DNA from: Streptomyces ureilyticus
Lineage (GTDB): Bacteria; Actinomycetota; Actinomycetes; Streptomycetales; Streptomycetaceae
DNA length: 56,994 bases
Assembly: GCF_011045025.1 (NCBI RefSeq)
Contig: NZ_JAAKZX010000040.1
Location: forward strand, 1-56,994
Direction: 5' to 3'
Part shown: piece by piece, positions 8,686-17,050 of the stretch
Layout of the letters: every line of letters begins with the position of its first letter
Position numbering within the stretch: position 1 is the stretch's first letter
Position numbers and translations under genes: made by a program
The notes under the pieces: generated by a model
What the model was told of the DNA's origin: nothing
Database searches by the model: none
The model's input: only the letters and a program-made list of their open reading frames with translations

Positions 8686-8897
8686 CCAGGAATGTGCACG
8701 CCGAATGGCCATCGTCGCGGGAGCTCGCAGGCGGCCTTCCCGACCGGCGCACACCGGCGGTCCACGCTCTCCCGCCCGCTGCGGGGTGCGCGCTGTCGTC
8801 CGTCGGCGCCCGGCACGTGTACGCCGGGCCCAACCAGCAGATCACCGTCCTCGGCACCCGGCCGACCGGTCGGCGCGACCGTGAGGGAGCTGTGTGA
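8682..8897 (+). CDS. Small unrecognised ORF coupled to both neighbours
   Basis: 71 residues. Its ATG overlaps the CBS gene stop (ATGA at 8682-8685) and its TGA overlaps the GTG start of mnhE (GTGA at 8894-8897). Codons are strongly G/C at third positions, as in neighbouring genes. The product (MTRNVHAEWPSSREL...) has no membrane segment or known motif. The exact double overlap is the main argument that it is translated, perhaps to couple translation of the CBS gene to the antiporter. It could instead be a spacer that happens to be open. Confidence 0.5.
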   Translation: MTRNVHAEWPSSRELAGGLPDRRTPAVHALPPAAGCALSSVGARHVYAGPNQQITVLGTRPTGRRDREGAV

Positions 8898-9433
8898 GCC
8901 TGCTCGACCATGACTCCGCCGGCGCCGCGAGCGCGCAGCAGCAACCCCGGCGCAAGAACACCATGCGCTTCCTCCGGACCGCTCCGCTTCCCGTCGTGTT
9001 CTGGCTGCTGCTCTCCGGTCACTACGAGCCGCTGCTGCTGGCGCTCGGTGCGCTCTCGGTCGCCGTGGTCTGCTGGCTGACCCGGCGAGCCGGTCTCGAC
9101 CACCGGAGCGTGACGTTCGCCTTCGCCCTGCGGCTGCCGCGGTATTTCCTGTGGCTGAGTGGGAGCGTGCTCGTCTCGACGTTCGCGGTGGCGCGGAAGG
9201 TCTGGTCGCCGCGCCCGGACCTGCGGCCCGTGGTGGAGCCGATTCCGACGCCGCACCTGCAGGAGCTGTCGCAGGTGGTCTACGCGAACTCGATCACGCT
9301 GACCCCGGGCACGCTGTCGCTGGATGTCGAGGCGAACCACATAGAGGTGCACAGCCTGGAACGGTCCGGCGTCGACGAGCTCCGCAAAGGGCTCATGCTG
9401 AGGCGGGTGCGGCAGACGGAGGCGCAACGATGA
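8894..9433 (+). CDS. mnhE: Mrp-type cation/proton antiporter subunit E
   Basis: 179 residues. Hydrophobic segments at about 30-60 and 75-95 precede the conserved MnhE stretch YANSITLTPGTLSLDV, with the following acidic EANHIEVHSLE. The GTG at 8894 overlaps the preceding small ORF by 4 nt. The first 24 residues before MRFLRTAP are a polar extension, and an internal ATG there is an alternative start. The subunit is needed for assembly or stability of the multi-subunit Na+(K+)/H+ antiporter. Confidence 0.88.
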   Translation: MSLLDHDSAGAASAQQQPRRKNTMRFLRTAPLPVVFWLLLSGHYEPLLLALGALSVAVVCWLTRRAGLDHRSVTFAFALRLPRYFLWLSGSVLVSTFAVARKVWSPRPDLRPVVEPIPTPHLQELSQVVYANSITLTPGTLSLDVEANHIEVHSLERSGVDELRKGLMLRRVRQTEAQR

Positions 9434-9711
9434 TCTTCGCCGTCATGGCGGCGTTGCTGGTCACGATGGTGCTCACGCTGCTGCGCGCCTTCATGGGCCC
9501 CGGCCGCTACAACCGCATCCTCGCGGTCAACACGTTCGGCACCAAGACCGTGCTGTTCGTCGCGGTGGCCGGTTTCCTCTTCGGAAGGCCCGAGTTCCTC
9601 GACATCGGCATCCTCTACGCGTTGGTCAACTTCGTCGCCACCGTCGCGGTGCTCCGCCTGACCCACTACCAGGAACTCGTGAGCGACACGGAGAGGGGCG
9701 AGGGAAAGTGA
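9430..9711 (+). CDS. mnhF: Mrp-type antiporter subunit F
   Basis: 93 residues with three predicted membrane helices and the MnhF pattern RAFMGPGRYNRILAVN followed by FGTKTVLFVAVAG and a final helix with LDIGILYALVNF. The ATG at 9430 overlaps the mnhE stop (ATGA). It forms the small-subunit cluster with mnhE and mnhG, as in canonical Mrp operons. Confidence 0.9.
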   Translation: MIFAVMAALLVTMVLTLLRAFMGPGRYNRILAVNTFGTKTVLFVAVAGFLFGRPEFLDIGILYALVNFVATVAVLRLTHYQELVSDTERGEGK

Positions 9712-10022
9712 GTGTCCTCGAGGTGCTGAGCGGCGCGCTGTTGATCGCCGGCGCCCTGGCCGTACTCACCGGCGGGGTGGGCATGCTGCGCTTCCCGGAC
9801 TTCTACACCCGCATCCACGCCGCCGGCATCACCGACTCCGCCGGTGCCGGATTGATCCTGCTGGGCCTGCTGCTGCGGGTGGACACCTGGAACACCGCGG
9901 TCCGCCTGCTGATCATTCTGCTGTTCCTGGCGCTGACCAGTCCGACCGCGACGCACATCCTGGCGCACGCCGCGCGACGGGACGGCGTGCCCATGTGGCG
10001 GAAGGGTGACCCGCGCCGGTGA
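9708..10022 (+). CDS. mnhG: Mrp-type antiporter subunit G
   Basis: 104 residues, three membrane helices, with the MnhG signature GMLRFPDFYTRIHAAG and LTSPTATHILAHAA. The GTG at 9708 overlaps the stop of mnhF by 4 nt. Length and motif match the family. Confidence 0.9.
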   Translation: MSVLEVLSGALLIAGALAVLTGGVGMLRFPDFYTRIHAAGITDSAGAGLILLGLLLRVDTWNTAVRLLIILLFLALTSPTATHILAHAARRDGVPMWRKGDPRR

Positions 10023-11011
10023 CGACGACCTTCACCCTGATCAACGTATCGCTGCTCGCCATCCTCACGGCGACCGCGGTGACCATCACGCGGCTGCGCG
10101 CGCTGTACGAGGCCACGATGCTGGCGGCGCTGTTCAGCCTGGCCACCGCATGCCTCTTCGTCCTCCTCGACGCCGTGGACGTGGCGTTCACGGAAGCCGC
10201 GGTCGGCGTCGGCATCAGCACGGTGCTGCTCCTCGGTGTGCTCGCGCTGACCCGCTCCTCGGAGTCCGTCACACCCCGTCGGCGGCGCCTGCCCGGCGCG
10301 ATCGCCGTGCTGCTGGTCGGCGGCACGCTCGGCTACGCCAGCCTCGATCTGCCCGAGTTCGGCAGCGCCGACAGCCCCGTGCAACGCCACCCGGTCACCG
10401 ACGAGTACCTGCACCAGTCCCAGGAGGACATCGGCATCCCCAACACCGTCACCTCAGTGCTGGCCAGTTACCGAGGGCTCGACACCCTGGGTGAGCTGGT
10501 CGTCGTCTTCACCGCGGGCCTGGCCGTACTGTCGCTGCTCGGCCCGCTGGCGCGGCCGGAGCAGACCCGGCCGGCCGCGGACTTCCATCTCGCCGACTAC
10601 CGCGTCATCCGCGTCGTCAGCGGCACGCTCATGCCGTTCATCCTGCTGTTCGCGCTCTACGTGCTCTTCCACGGCGACTACGGCCCCGGCGGCGGCTTCC
10701 AGGCCGGCGTGATCTTCGCGTCCGGCTTCGTGCTCTACGGTCTGGTGTTCGGCCTTGACCGGGCGCAGCGCGTGGTGCCGCGTGCCGCGCTGTGGTTCCT
10801 GGTCTCGCTCGGCCTGCTGCTCTACATCGGGGTCGGTGTGACCACCATGCTGCTCGGCGGCTCCTTCCTGGACTACGACGTCCTCGCGAGCCACCCCGAG
10901 ACCGGGCAGCATCTCGGGATCCTGGTGGTCGAGACGGCCATCGGCATCACCGTCGCATCCGTCATGACGACGATCTTCTTCGGCTTCGCGGGCCGGGGGG
11001 TGGCACGGTGA
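10019..11011 (+). CDS. mnhB: MrpA C-terminal (MbhD/MbhE-like) modules fused to subunit B
   Basis: 330 residues in three parts. Residues 1-85 match the DUF4040/MbhD module (RLRALYEATMLAALFSLATA). Residues about 90-180 match the MbhE-like module, with an extracellular loop containing DIGIPNTVTSVLASYRGLDT. Residues about 190-330 are MnhB (VSGTLMPFILLFALYVLFHG, DYGPGGGFQAGV). In canonical Mrp these first modules are the C-terminus of the large MrpA subunit; here they are fused to MnhB and MrpA itself is absent. The GTG at 10019 overlaps mnhG by 4 nt. Confidence 0.85.
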   Translation: MTTTFTLINVSLLAILTATAVTITRLRALYEATMLAALFSLATACLFVLLDAVDVAFTEAAVGVGISTVLLLGVLALTRSSESVTPRRRRLPGAIAVLLVGGTLGYASLDLPEFGSADSPVQRHPVTDEYLHQSQEDIGIPNTVTSVLASYRGLDTLGELVVVFTAGLAVLSLLGPLARPEQTRPAADFHLADYRVIRVVSGTLMPFILLFALYVLFHGDYGPGGGFQAGVIFASGFVLYGLVFGLDRAQRVVPRAALWFLVSLGLLLYIGVGVTTMLLGGSFLDYDVLASHPETGQHLGILVVETAIGITVASVMTTIFFGFAGRGVAR

Positions 11012-11412
11012 TCGCCTCCCACTACGTCTACTGGACGTTCTTCGCCCTGATGCTGATCGGGCTCTACGTCGTCATCAGCCACGGCAACCTGCTGAAGAAA
11101 CTGATCGGCCTCAGCCTCTTCCAGGTCGGGGTCTTCCTCTTCTACATCAGCCTCGGCAAGCGGGACGGCGGCAGCGCGCCGATCATCTCTGACGACGTCG
11201 AGACCTACTCCCACCCGCTGCCGCAGGTGCTGATACTCACCGCCATCGTGGTCGGCGTCGCCACGCTCGCGGTGGGGCTGGCCCTGGCCGTCCGGATCTT
11301 CGAGGCCTACGGCACGGTCGAGGAGGACGAGGTACTCGAAATCGACAGCACCGAACGCGTCGCCGAGCAGGACCGTGAGCGGGCAGCCGAGCAGGACGGC
11401 GGTGGCTCATGA
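11008..11412 (+). CDS. mnhC: Mrp-type antiporter subunit C (NuoK-like)
   Basis: 134 residues with three helices typical of MnhC/NuoK: GLYVVISHGNLLKKLIGLSL and HPLPQVLILTAIVVGVA. The GTG at 11008 overlaps the previous stop by 4 nt. The C-terminus has an acidic, Glu-rich tail of about 35 residues (EEDEVLEIDSTERVAEQD...) that is longer than in most family members and is presumably cytoplasmic. Confidence 0.88.
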   Translation: MIASHYVYWTFFALMLIGLYVVISHGNLLKKLIGLSLFQVGVFLFYISLGKRDGGSAPIISDDVETYSHPLPQVLILTAIVVGVATLAVGLALAVRIFEAYGTVEEDEVLEIDSTERVAEQDRERAAEQDGGGS

Positions 11413-12887
11413 CGGGTCAGCTGCCGGTGCTTCAGGTGGCGGTCCCACTGCTCTGCGCGCCGCTGTGTGTGCTGCTGCGCTCCCGGCTCGTGGCGTGGCT
11501 GCTGTTCCTCGCCGCCGCCGTGGCCTCGCTGACCTGTGCCGTCTGGCTGGCCGAGCGTGTGGACGAGGCCGGGGCGCTGCGGTACGCGATGGGCGACTGG
11601 CAGCCGCCGTACGGCATCGAATTCGTGGTGAACGGCTTCAACACCCCGGTGCTGCTGCTGGTGTCGCTGACCGCCGTGGTCGTCGCGGTCTACGGCCGTC
11701 GCAGTGTCGCGGCCGAGCTCGATTCCCGGCGGGCCACGCTGCTGTACGCCTGCCTGTGTCTCACCCTGGCCGGGCTGCTGGGACTGACGATCACCGGGGA
11801 CGTGTTCAACGCGTTCGTGTTCCTGGAGATCAGCTCCCTGTCGACGTACACGATGATCGCCATGGGGCGTCGCAGACAGGCGCTGCTGGCAGGTTTCCGC
11901 TACCTGGTGATCGGCACCATCGGGGCGACGTTCATGCTGATCGGCATCGGCCTGGCGTACGCGGTCACCGGCACCCTGAACATGGACGACCTGGCCGGGC
12001 GGCTGACCGGCAGCCACGACAACCGTGCGCTGCAGGCCGCCGTGGTCTTCGTCTTCGTCGGCCTCGCGGTCAAGATGGCCGTCTTCCCGCTGCACGCCTG
12101 GCTGCCCGCGGCCTACGGGGAAGCCCCGTCCGCGGTGAGCACGTTCGTCGCCGCCACCGGAACCAAGGTCGCGATCTACGTGTTCTGCCGGTTCGCCTTC
12201 ACCGTCTTCGGCGCCTCGCTGGTGTTCGGGAAGATGCCCGTCGACCGGATCGGCCTGCTCCTGGCCGCCCTCGGGATCCTGGCGGGCTCCGCCGCCGCAT
12301 GCTTCCAGGACGACCTGCGGTATGTGCTGGCCTGGTCCAGCGTCGCGCAGGTCGGCTACATCGTGGCCGGAGTCAGCCTGGCCACCACGGCCGGCGTCTC
12401 CGCCGCGTACCTGCACATGATCACGCACTCGGTGACCAAGGCCGCGCTGTTCGCGATCGCCGGGCTGCTGCTGCTCAGGCTCGGCTCGGTCCGCCTTTCG
12501 GCGCTGGCCGGGATCGGCCGCCGGATGCCCTGGACGTTCGCCGCGTTCGTGGTCGCCGGCCTCGGCCTGGTCGGGGTGCCGCCGGCCGCGGGATTCGTCA
12601 GCAAATGGGCACTGGTGACGGCACTGGTCGAGCGCGACCAGTGGCCCGTGCTCGTGGCCATGCTGGCCGGCTCGCTGCTCGCCCTGGTCTACGTCGGCCG
12701 CGTGGTCGAGGTCGCCTGGTTCCGCGAACCGCCCGACGGAGCCGAACCGCCGCGCCCACCGGCGTCCATGGTCGCGGCCATCTGGTTCCTCGTCCTGCTG
12801 TCCCTCTACTTCGGGATCGACGCCTCCCTGCCGGCCCACCTCGCCGACGCCGCGGCCGAAGCGCTGCTCGGCAAGGGAGGTGGCTGA
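11409..12887 (+). CDS. mnhD: Mrp-type antiporter subunit D (first of three ND4/ND5-like subunits)
   Basis: 492 residues with about 14 membrane helices. Hallmarks of the proton-translocating family are the TM5 glutamate in FVFLEISSLSTYTMIAMG, the TM7 lysine in GLAVKMAVFPLHAWLPAAYG and the downstream THSVTKAALF lysine. The ATG overlaps the mnhC stop (ATGA at 11409). Together with the next two homologues it supplies the ion-translocating core. Confidence 0.88.
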   Translation: MTGQLPVLQVAVPLLCAPLCVLLRSRLVAWLLFLAAAVASLTCAVWLAERVDEAGALRYAMGDWQPPYGIEFVVNGFNTPVLLLVSLTAVVVAVYGRRSVAAELDSRRATLLYACLCLTLAGLLGLTITGDVFNAFVFLEISSLSTYTMIAMGRRRQALLAGFRYLVIGTIGATFMLIGIGLAYAVTGTLNMDDLAGRLTGSHDNRALQAAVVFVFVGLAVKMAVFPLHAWLPAAYGEAPSAVSTFVAATGTKVAIYVFCRFAFTVFGASLVFGKMPVDRIGLLLAALGILAGSAAACFQDDLRYVLAWSSVAQVGYIVAGVSLATTAGVSAAYLHMITHSVTKAALFAIAGLLLLRLGSVRLSALAGIGRRMPWTFAAFVVAGLGLVGVPPAAGFVSKWALVTALVERDQWPVLVAMLAGSLLALVYVGRVVEVAWFREPPDGAEPPRPPASMVAAIWFLVLLSLYFGIDASLPAHLADAAAEALLGKGGG

Positions 12888-14361
12888 GCTGACCGCCGCC
12901 TGGACCTCCCCCGACCGGGCCGCCGCCCTGCCGACCGCGGTGGCCATCCCCCTGCTGGCCTGCGCTGCCGTACTGCTCCTGCGGCACCGGCCCCTCGCAC
13001 GTGAGGCGGCCTCGGTGGCCTGCGGCCTCGCGCTGACGGGCGTGGTGCTCACCCTGTGGCCGGCGGCCGACGACGGGCTGCGCTTCGAGCTGTGGACGTG
13101 GCTGCCCGGCCTGTCACTGGAGTTCGCCCTCGAACCGCTGGGCCTGCTGTTCGCCTCGGTCGCCGCCGTGCTCTGGCCGGTCAGCACCGTCTACGCCGCC
13201 GGTTACCTGCGCGCCGCGCGGGAGCCCGCCCTGGACAGGTTCTTCGCCTTCTTCGCGCTGACGATCGCGTCCGCGATGTGGATCGCCCTGTCGGCCAACC
13301 TGGTCACCCTGCTCATCGGCTACGAGCTGATGACCCTGGCGACCTGGCCGCTGGTGGCGCACCACGGCGACAAGGAGGCCCGGCGCGGGGCACGTACGTA
13401 CGTGGTGGTGCTGCTCGTCACGTCCATCGGGCTGCTGCTGCCCGCGATCATCTGGACCTGGGTCCTGGCCGGCACCACCGACTTCCGTCCCGATGGCATC
13501 CTGGCGGGCCAGGCAGGATCCGGGGTGCTCACCCTGCTCTTCGCGCTCTACCTGTTCGGCATCGGCAAGGCGGCGCTGATGCCGGTACACCGCTGGCTGC
13601 CCGCGGCCATGGTGGCACCCGCCCCGGTGTCGGCGCTGCTGCACGCGGTGGCCGTGGTCAAGGCCGGGGTCTTCACGGTCCTGAAGGTCGCGGTGTACGT
13701 GTTCGGCCTGGACACGCTGCGCGAGAGCGGTGCCGCGGTGCCGATGACGTGGGTGGCGGCGTTCACGCTGATCGCCGCCGCCATCGTGGCGATACGGTCG
13801 GACAACCTCAAGCGCCGGCTGGCCTACTCGACGGTCAGCCAGCTCGCCTACATCGTGCTGGCCGCGACGCTGGCCCACGAGGTCGCCGCCGCGGGCGGCG
13901 CCCTGCACATGGTCACCCACGCGGTCGGCAAGATCACCCTGTTCCTGTGCGCGGGCGCGATCGCGGTCACGGCCGGGAAGACCCGCGTCAGCGAGCTGGA
14001 CGGGCTCGGCCGCGCGATGCCGTGGACGTTCGCGGCGTTCCTGACGGCCACGGTCTCGATCATCGGCCTGCCTCCGACGGGCGGCACCTGGAGCAAGTGG
14101 CTAATGCTTCTCGGCACCGCCGAGGCGGACCAGGTCGTACCGCTCGTAGTGCTGCTCGCCGGCTCGCTGCTCGCCGTGGCCTACCTGATGCCGATCGCGG
14201 TGCGCGCGTTCCTGCGGCCGCCGGCCGGCCTGGCGGCGCACGGTGAGGCCCCGCTCGTGATGACCGGGCCGCTGACCCTGACCGCACTCGGCTGCGTCGC
14301 CCTCTTCTTCGGTGCGGACGCCGTGCTCGCCCCCCTGGCCAGGACCCTGGAGCTGCCGTGA
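12880..14361 (+). CDS. Second proton-conducting antiporter subunit (MnhD/NuoN-like)
   Basis: 493 residues, about 14 helices. Conserved charges are the TM5 Glu in LLIGYELMTLATWPLVAHHG, the TM7 Lys in FGIGKAALMPVHRWLPAAM and the TM8 Lys in HAVAVVKAGVF, with HAVGKITLF later. The GTG at 12880 overlaps the preceding gene by 8 nt. It is clearly a paralogue of the flanking D subunits but divergent, so it likely occupies a distinct position in the membrane arm. Confidence 0.85.
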   Translation: MAELTAAWTSPDRAAALPTAVAIPLLACAAVLLLRHRPLAREAASVACGLALTGVVLTLWPAADDGLRFELWTWLPGLSLEFALEPLGLLFASVAAVLWPVSTVYAAGYLRAAREPALDRFFAFFALTIASAMWIALSANLVTLLIGYELMTLATWPLVAHHGDKEARRGARTYVVVLLVTSIGLLLPAIIWTWVLAGTTDFRPDGILAGQAGSGVLTLLFALYLFGIGKAALMPVHRWLPAAMVAPAPVSALLHAVAVVKAGVFTVLKVAVYVFGLDTLRESGAAVPMTWVAAFTLIAAAIVAIRSDNLKRRLAYSTVSQLAYIVLAATLAHEVAAAGGALHMVTHAVGKITLFLCAGAIAVTAGKTRVSELDGLGRAMPWTFAAFLTATVSIIGLPPTGGTWSKWLMLLGTAEADQVVPLVVLLAGSLLAVAYLMPIAVRAFLRPPAGLAAHGEAPLVMTGPLTLTALGCVALFFGADAVLAPLARTLELP

Positions 14362-14717
14362 GCGACGACCGACACCGGCCCGACAACGATCGCGCGCCCG
14401 ACGACCACCGCGCGCCCGACAACGATCGCGCGCCCGACGACCGCCGCTGGCTGGACGAGCCGCGCAACGTGACCCGCCTCGTGTACGGCTTGGCCGTGCT
14501 GTGCGCGCTGTCCCTGCTGGCCGACTTCCTCTACACCAAGCACCCCCACTTCTCCGTCGAAGGGTGGCCCGGCTTCTACGCCGTCTACGGCTTTGTGGGC
14601 AGCGTGACGCTGGTGCTCGTGGCCAAGGAGCTGCGGCGGCTGCTGCGGCGCGACGAGGACTACTACGACCCGCCGGAACAGGACCGCCACGAACCCCCCG
14701 CTACGGGACCGCGATGA
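14358..14717 (+). CDS. Small two-helix membrane protein inside the antiporter operon
   Basis: 119 residues. A hydrophilic N-terminus (1-35) is built from an 18-nt/6-residue repeat related to NDRAPDD/HRAPDN. Two membrane helices follow (about 42-62 and 76-94, GFYAVYGFVGSVTLVLVAKEL) and a charged tail. The GTG at 14358 overlaps the previous stop by 4 nt and its own stop overlaps the next gene, so it is firmly in the operon. It matches no canonical Mrp subunit and may be an accessory subunit. Confidence 0.75.
   Translation: MSDDRHRPDNDRAPDDHRAPDNDRAPDDRRWLDEPRNVTRLVYGLAVLCALSLLADFLYTKHPHFSVEGWPGFYAVYGFVGSVTLVLVAKELRRLLRRDEDYYDPPEQDRHEPPATGPR
14382..14442. repeat. 36-bp tandem repeat in the small membrane protein gene
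   Basis: A 36-bp unit (14382-14417) is followed by a second copy that matches for 25 bp (14418-14442). Each unit is itself a degenerate double of an 18-bp element encoding alternating Asp/Arg/Pro residues. The period is a multiple of three, so copy change would alter the length of the protein tail without a frameshift. Confidence 0.75.
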
Positions 14718-16399
14718 TGACCAGCCCCGCTCTGCTGCTGATGCTCGGCGCGGCCGGCGTGCCGCTGCTGCGCGGCCTGCCACGCCGCGCCCTCATGCTG
14801 CTGCTCCCGGTGGCGGGCCTGATCATGCTGTGGCTGCTGCCCGAAGGACCCGGAGCCACCTTCGCGCTCTTCGGCCTGGAGCTGACCCCGGTACGGATCG
14901 ACGCCCTGTCCCGTCTGTTCGCCACAGGCTTCCTGGTCGCCGCCCTGCTGACCTCGATCTACGCCCTGCACCTGCGGAGCCCCCTGGAGCAGGCGCTCAT
15001 CCTGCTCTACTCCGGCACCGCGATCGGCGGCGCACTCGCCGGTGACCTGGTGACCCTGTTCGTGTTCTGGGAGCTCGCCGGCCTGTCCTCTGCCTTCCTG
15101 ATCTGGGCGGGCCGCACCGAACGCAGCTACCGCGCGGGAATGCGTTACCTGGTCGCGCAACTGATCTCCGGCCTGCTGATGCTGGCCGGAATCGCGCTGC
15201 GGGTCCAGGCCGGCGAAGGCATCGAATTCGGCTACCTCGGGCTGAACGGCCCCGGCGACGCCCTGATCCTCCTCGCGGTGGGCATCAAGTGCGCCTTCCC
15301 GCTCCTGCACGCCTGGCTGACCGACACCTACCCCGAGGCGACCGTCGTCGGCGCGGTGGCACTGTCCCCGTTCACGACCAAGCTCGCGGTCTACGTACTG
15401 GCCCGCGGCTTCCCGGGCACCGACCTGCTGATCTGGGTCGGCGCGGCCATGACGGTCTTCCCGATCTTCTACGCCGTGATCGAGAACGACCTGCGCCGGG
15501 TGCTCGCCTACAGCATGATCAACCAGCTGGGGTTCATGGTCGCGGGCGTCGGCATCGGCGGCGCCCTCGGGGTCAACGGCGCGAGCGCGCACGCCGTGGC
15601 GGACATGGTGTTCAAGAGCCTGCTGTTCATGGCCATGGGCGCAGTGCTGCTGCGTACGGGCACCACCAAGGGCTCCGAACTCGGCGGCCTCTACAAGTCC
15701 ATGCCCCAGACGGCGGCCCTGTGCATGGTCGGCGCGGCCTCCATCTCCGCCTTCCCGCTGTTCTCCGCGTTCGCCACCAAATCGATGATCATGGAGGCGG
15801 TCGGACAGGAACACCTGACCGTGGTCTGGCTGCTGCTCCTCTTCGCCTCGGCCGGCGTCTTCCACCACGCCGGCATCAAGATCCCGTACTTCGCCTTCTT
15901 CGCCCATGACCGCGGCCACCGGGTGGCCGAGGCCCCGGTCAACATGCGCGTGGCCATGACGCTGGCTGCCCTCATCTGCGTGGGCATCGGGGTGGCGCCG
16001 AACCTGCTGTACGAACTCCTCCCACACCCAGTGGACTACGTGCCCTACACAACCCCGCACGTGATCAACCAGCTGCAACTGCTCCTGCTCGCCTCGATGG
16101 CCTTCACCCTGCTGGTCCGCACCGGCCTGTACCCCCCGGAGCTCCGCTCGGTCAACCTGGACACCGACGTGGTCTACCGCCGGGTGCTGCCGCGCAGCTG
16201 GCACGCGCTCTCCCGCGCCGTCCCCCGGCTGCGCCGCACCCTGGGCCCACCGCTGCGCCACCATGGCGGAAATCTGTGGAGCGCGACCACCCGCCCTTTG
16301 CGTCCGGAGGCAAAGCTCGCGACGCCATGGCCGACCCACCTGATGGTCTGGTGGGCCGTCTTCCTGCTGGGAGCCGTGCTCTTGCTGGCGCTGCTGTAG
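14714..16399 (+). CDS. Third proton-conducting antiporter subunit (MnhD-like, with C-terminal extension)
   Basis: 561 residues, longer than the two paralogues because of a C-terminal segment of about 70 residues ending in one extra helix (MVWWAVFLLGAVLLLALL). Conserved elements include the TM5 Glu in FVFWELAGLSSAFLIWAG, the TM7 Lys in LAVGIKCAFPLLHAWLTDTY and the TM8 lysine in SPFTTKLAVYVLARG. Start ATG ATG at 14714/14717 overlaps the stop of the preceding gene. It is the last gene of the operon; a short inverted repeat past the stop is too weak to call a terminator. Confidence 0.85.
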   Translation: MMTSPALLLMLGAAGVPLLRGLPRRALMLLLPVAGLIMLWLLPEGPGATFALFGLELTPVRIDALSRLFATGFLVAALLTSIYALHLRSPLEQALILLYSGTAIGGALAGDLVTLFVFWELAGLSSAFLIWAGRTERSYRAGMRYLVAQLISGLLMLAGIALRVQAGEGIEFGYLGLNGPGDALILLAVGIKCAFPLLHAWLTDTYPEATVVGAVALSPFTTKLAVYVLARGFPGTDLLIWVGAAMTVFPIFYAVIENDLRRVLAYSMINQLGFMVAGVGIGGALGVNGASAHAVADMVFKSLLFMAMGAVLLRTGTTKGSELGGLYKSMPQTAALCMVGAASISAFPLFSAFATKSMIMEAVGQEHLTVVWLLLLFASAGVFHHAGIKIPYFAFFAHDRGHRVAEAPVNMRVAMTLAALICVGIGVAPNLLYELLPHPVDYVPYTTPHVINQLQLLLLASMAFTLLVRTGLYPPELRSVNLDTDVVYRRVLPRSWHALSRAVPRLRRTLGPPLRHHGGNLWSATTRPLRPEAKLATPWPTHLMVWWAVFLLGAVLLLALL

Positions 16400-16508
16400 C
16401 GCGCCCCGGCTCACAGAGCCTGCGCCGATTTCGTGCGGCACGAGTCCGCGACGGTGATCGAGCCCGATGAGACGGGCTCCCTCCGCGGCGCCGTTCTCGC
16501 AGCCGTTC

Positions 16509-16877
16509 TCACAACAGGGTCTCGATCCGGCGAAGTTCCTGGCGCGCGGTGTCCGGCTCGGCGCGCTCGCGGTCCAGGACCAGCAGGAGGAAGAGCCCCT
16601 CGTGGGTCCGGCGGGTCAGCGGGCGGAGGAGGTGGTACTCGCCGTCGAGGGTGATCAGGATGTCCTCGAGCTGTTCCGGCTTGCGGCCCATCAGGTTCAG
16701 GGCGGAGAGATGGGCGCGTACGACATCGGTGGCGCCGTGGGCCACCCGGTTCAGGTCGAGATCCTTCCGGTGGCTCAGGGCGCCGAGCGGCATGCGGCTG
16801 ATGTAGTCGACGACGGCGGCGCCGAGCGCACCTTCGAGGAGCATCGACCGGTTGAGCGCGACCTGGATGGCTGACAC
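16509..16877 (-). CDS. Roadblock/LC7-like protein
   Basis: 122 residues from the GTG at 16877, which has AGAGGGG 9 nt upstream. It follows the actinobacterial roadblock-like pattern: ALNRSMLLEGALGAAVVDY at the start, then DVVRAHLSALNLMG, LEDILITLDGEYHLLRPL and FLLLVLDRERAE before an Arg-rich C-terminal helix. These proteins regulate small GTPases or scaffold signalling, as CvnB does in conservons. It is not linked to a GTPase here. A TTGCAT-type palindrome lies about 110 bp upstream in its presumed promoter. Confidence 0.7.
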   Translation of the reverse strand: MSAIQVALNRSMLLEGALGAAVVDYISRMPLGALSHRKDLDLNRVAHGATDVVRAHLSALNLMGRKPEQLEDILITLDGEYHLLRPLTRRTHEGLFLLLVLDRERAEPDTARQELRRIETLL

Positions 16878-16983
16878 GGCCGAGTCCCCTCTTGGCGTAC
16901 GGCGATCTTCCGTGCCGACCAGGCTTCCCGGCGCTCCAGCCCCGGACGACGTCCTCTTCGCGGACGCCTGCGGCGGAGCACCT

Positions 16984-16996
16984 TTGCATAGTGCCA
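16984..16996. promoter_or_regulatory. TTGCAT palindrome, copy 1
   Basis: TTGCATAGTGCCA matches the perfect copy at 20388 (TTGCATAATGCAA) at 11 of 13 positions. It lies upstream of the roadblock-like gene that reads leftwards. Confidence 0.5.
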
Positions 16997-17050
16997 TGGT
17001 TCGCGGCTGTCGGCTCCCTCCACGCGGCGGTTGGGCTACCGACTGCTGGG

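Noticed and set aside
16402..16440. Terminator after the antiporter operon
   Set aside because: Only a 5-bp stem (GGCTC/GAGCC) with a 3-nt loop is visible, too weak to call.
11307..16441. Long minus-strand ORFs (626 and 592 codons) opposite the antiporter genes
   Set aside because: They are rich in Gly, Gln, His and Arg, typical of antisense frames. The plus strand encodes clear antiporter subunits with overlapping starts and stops.
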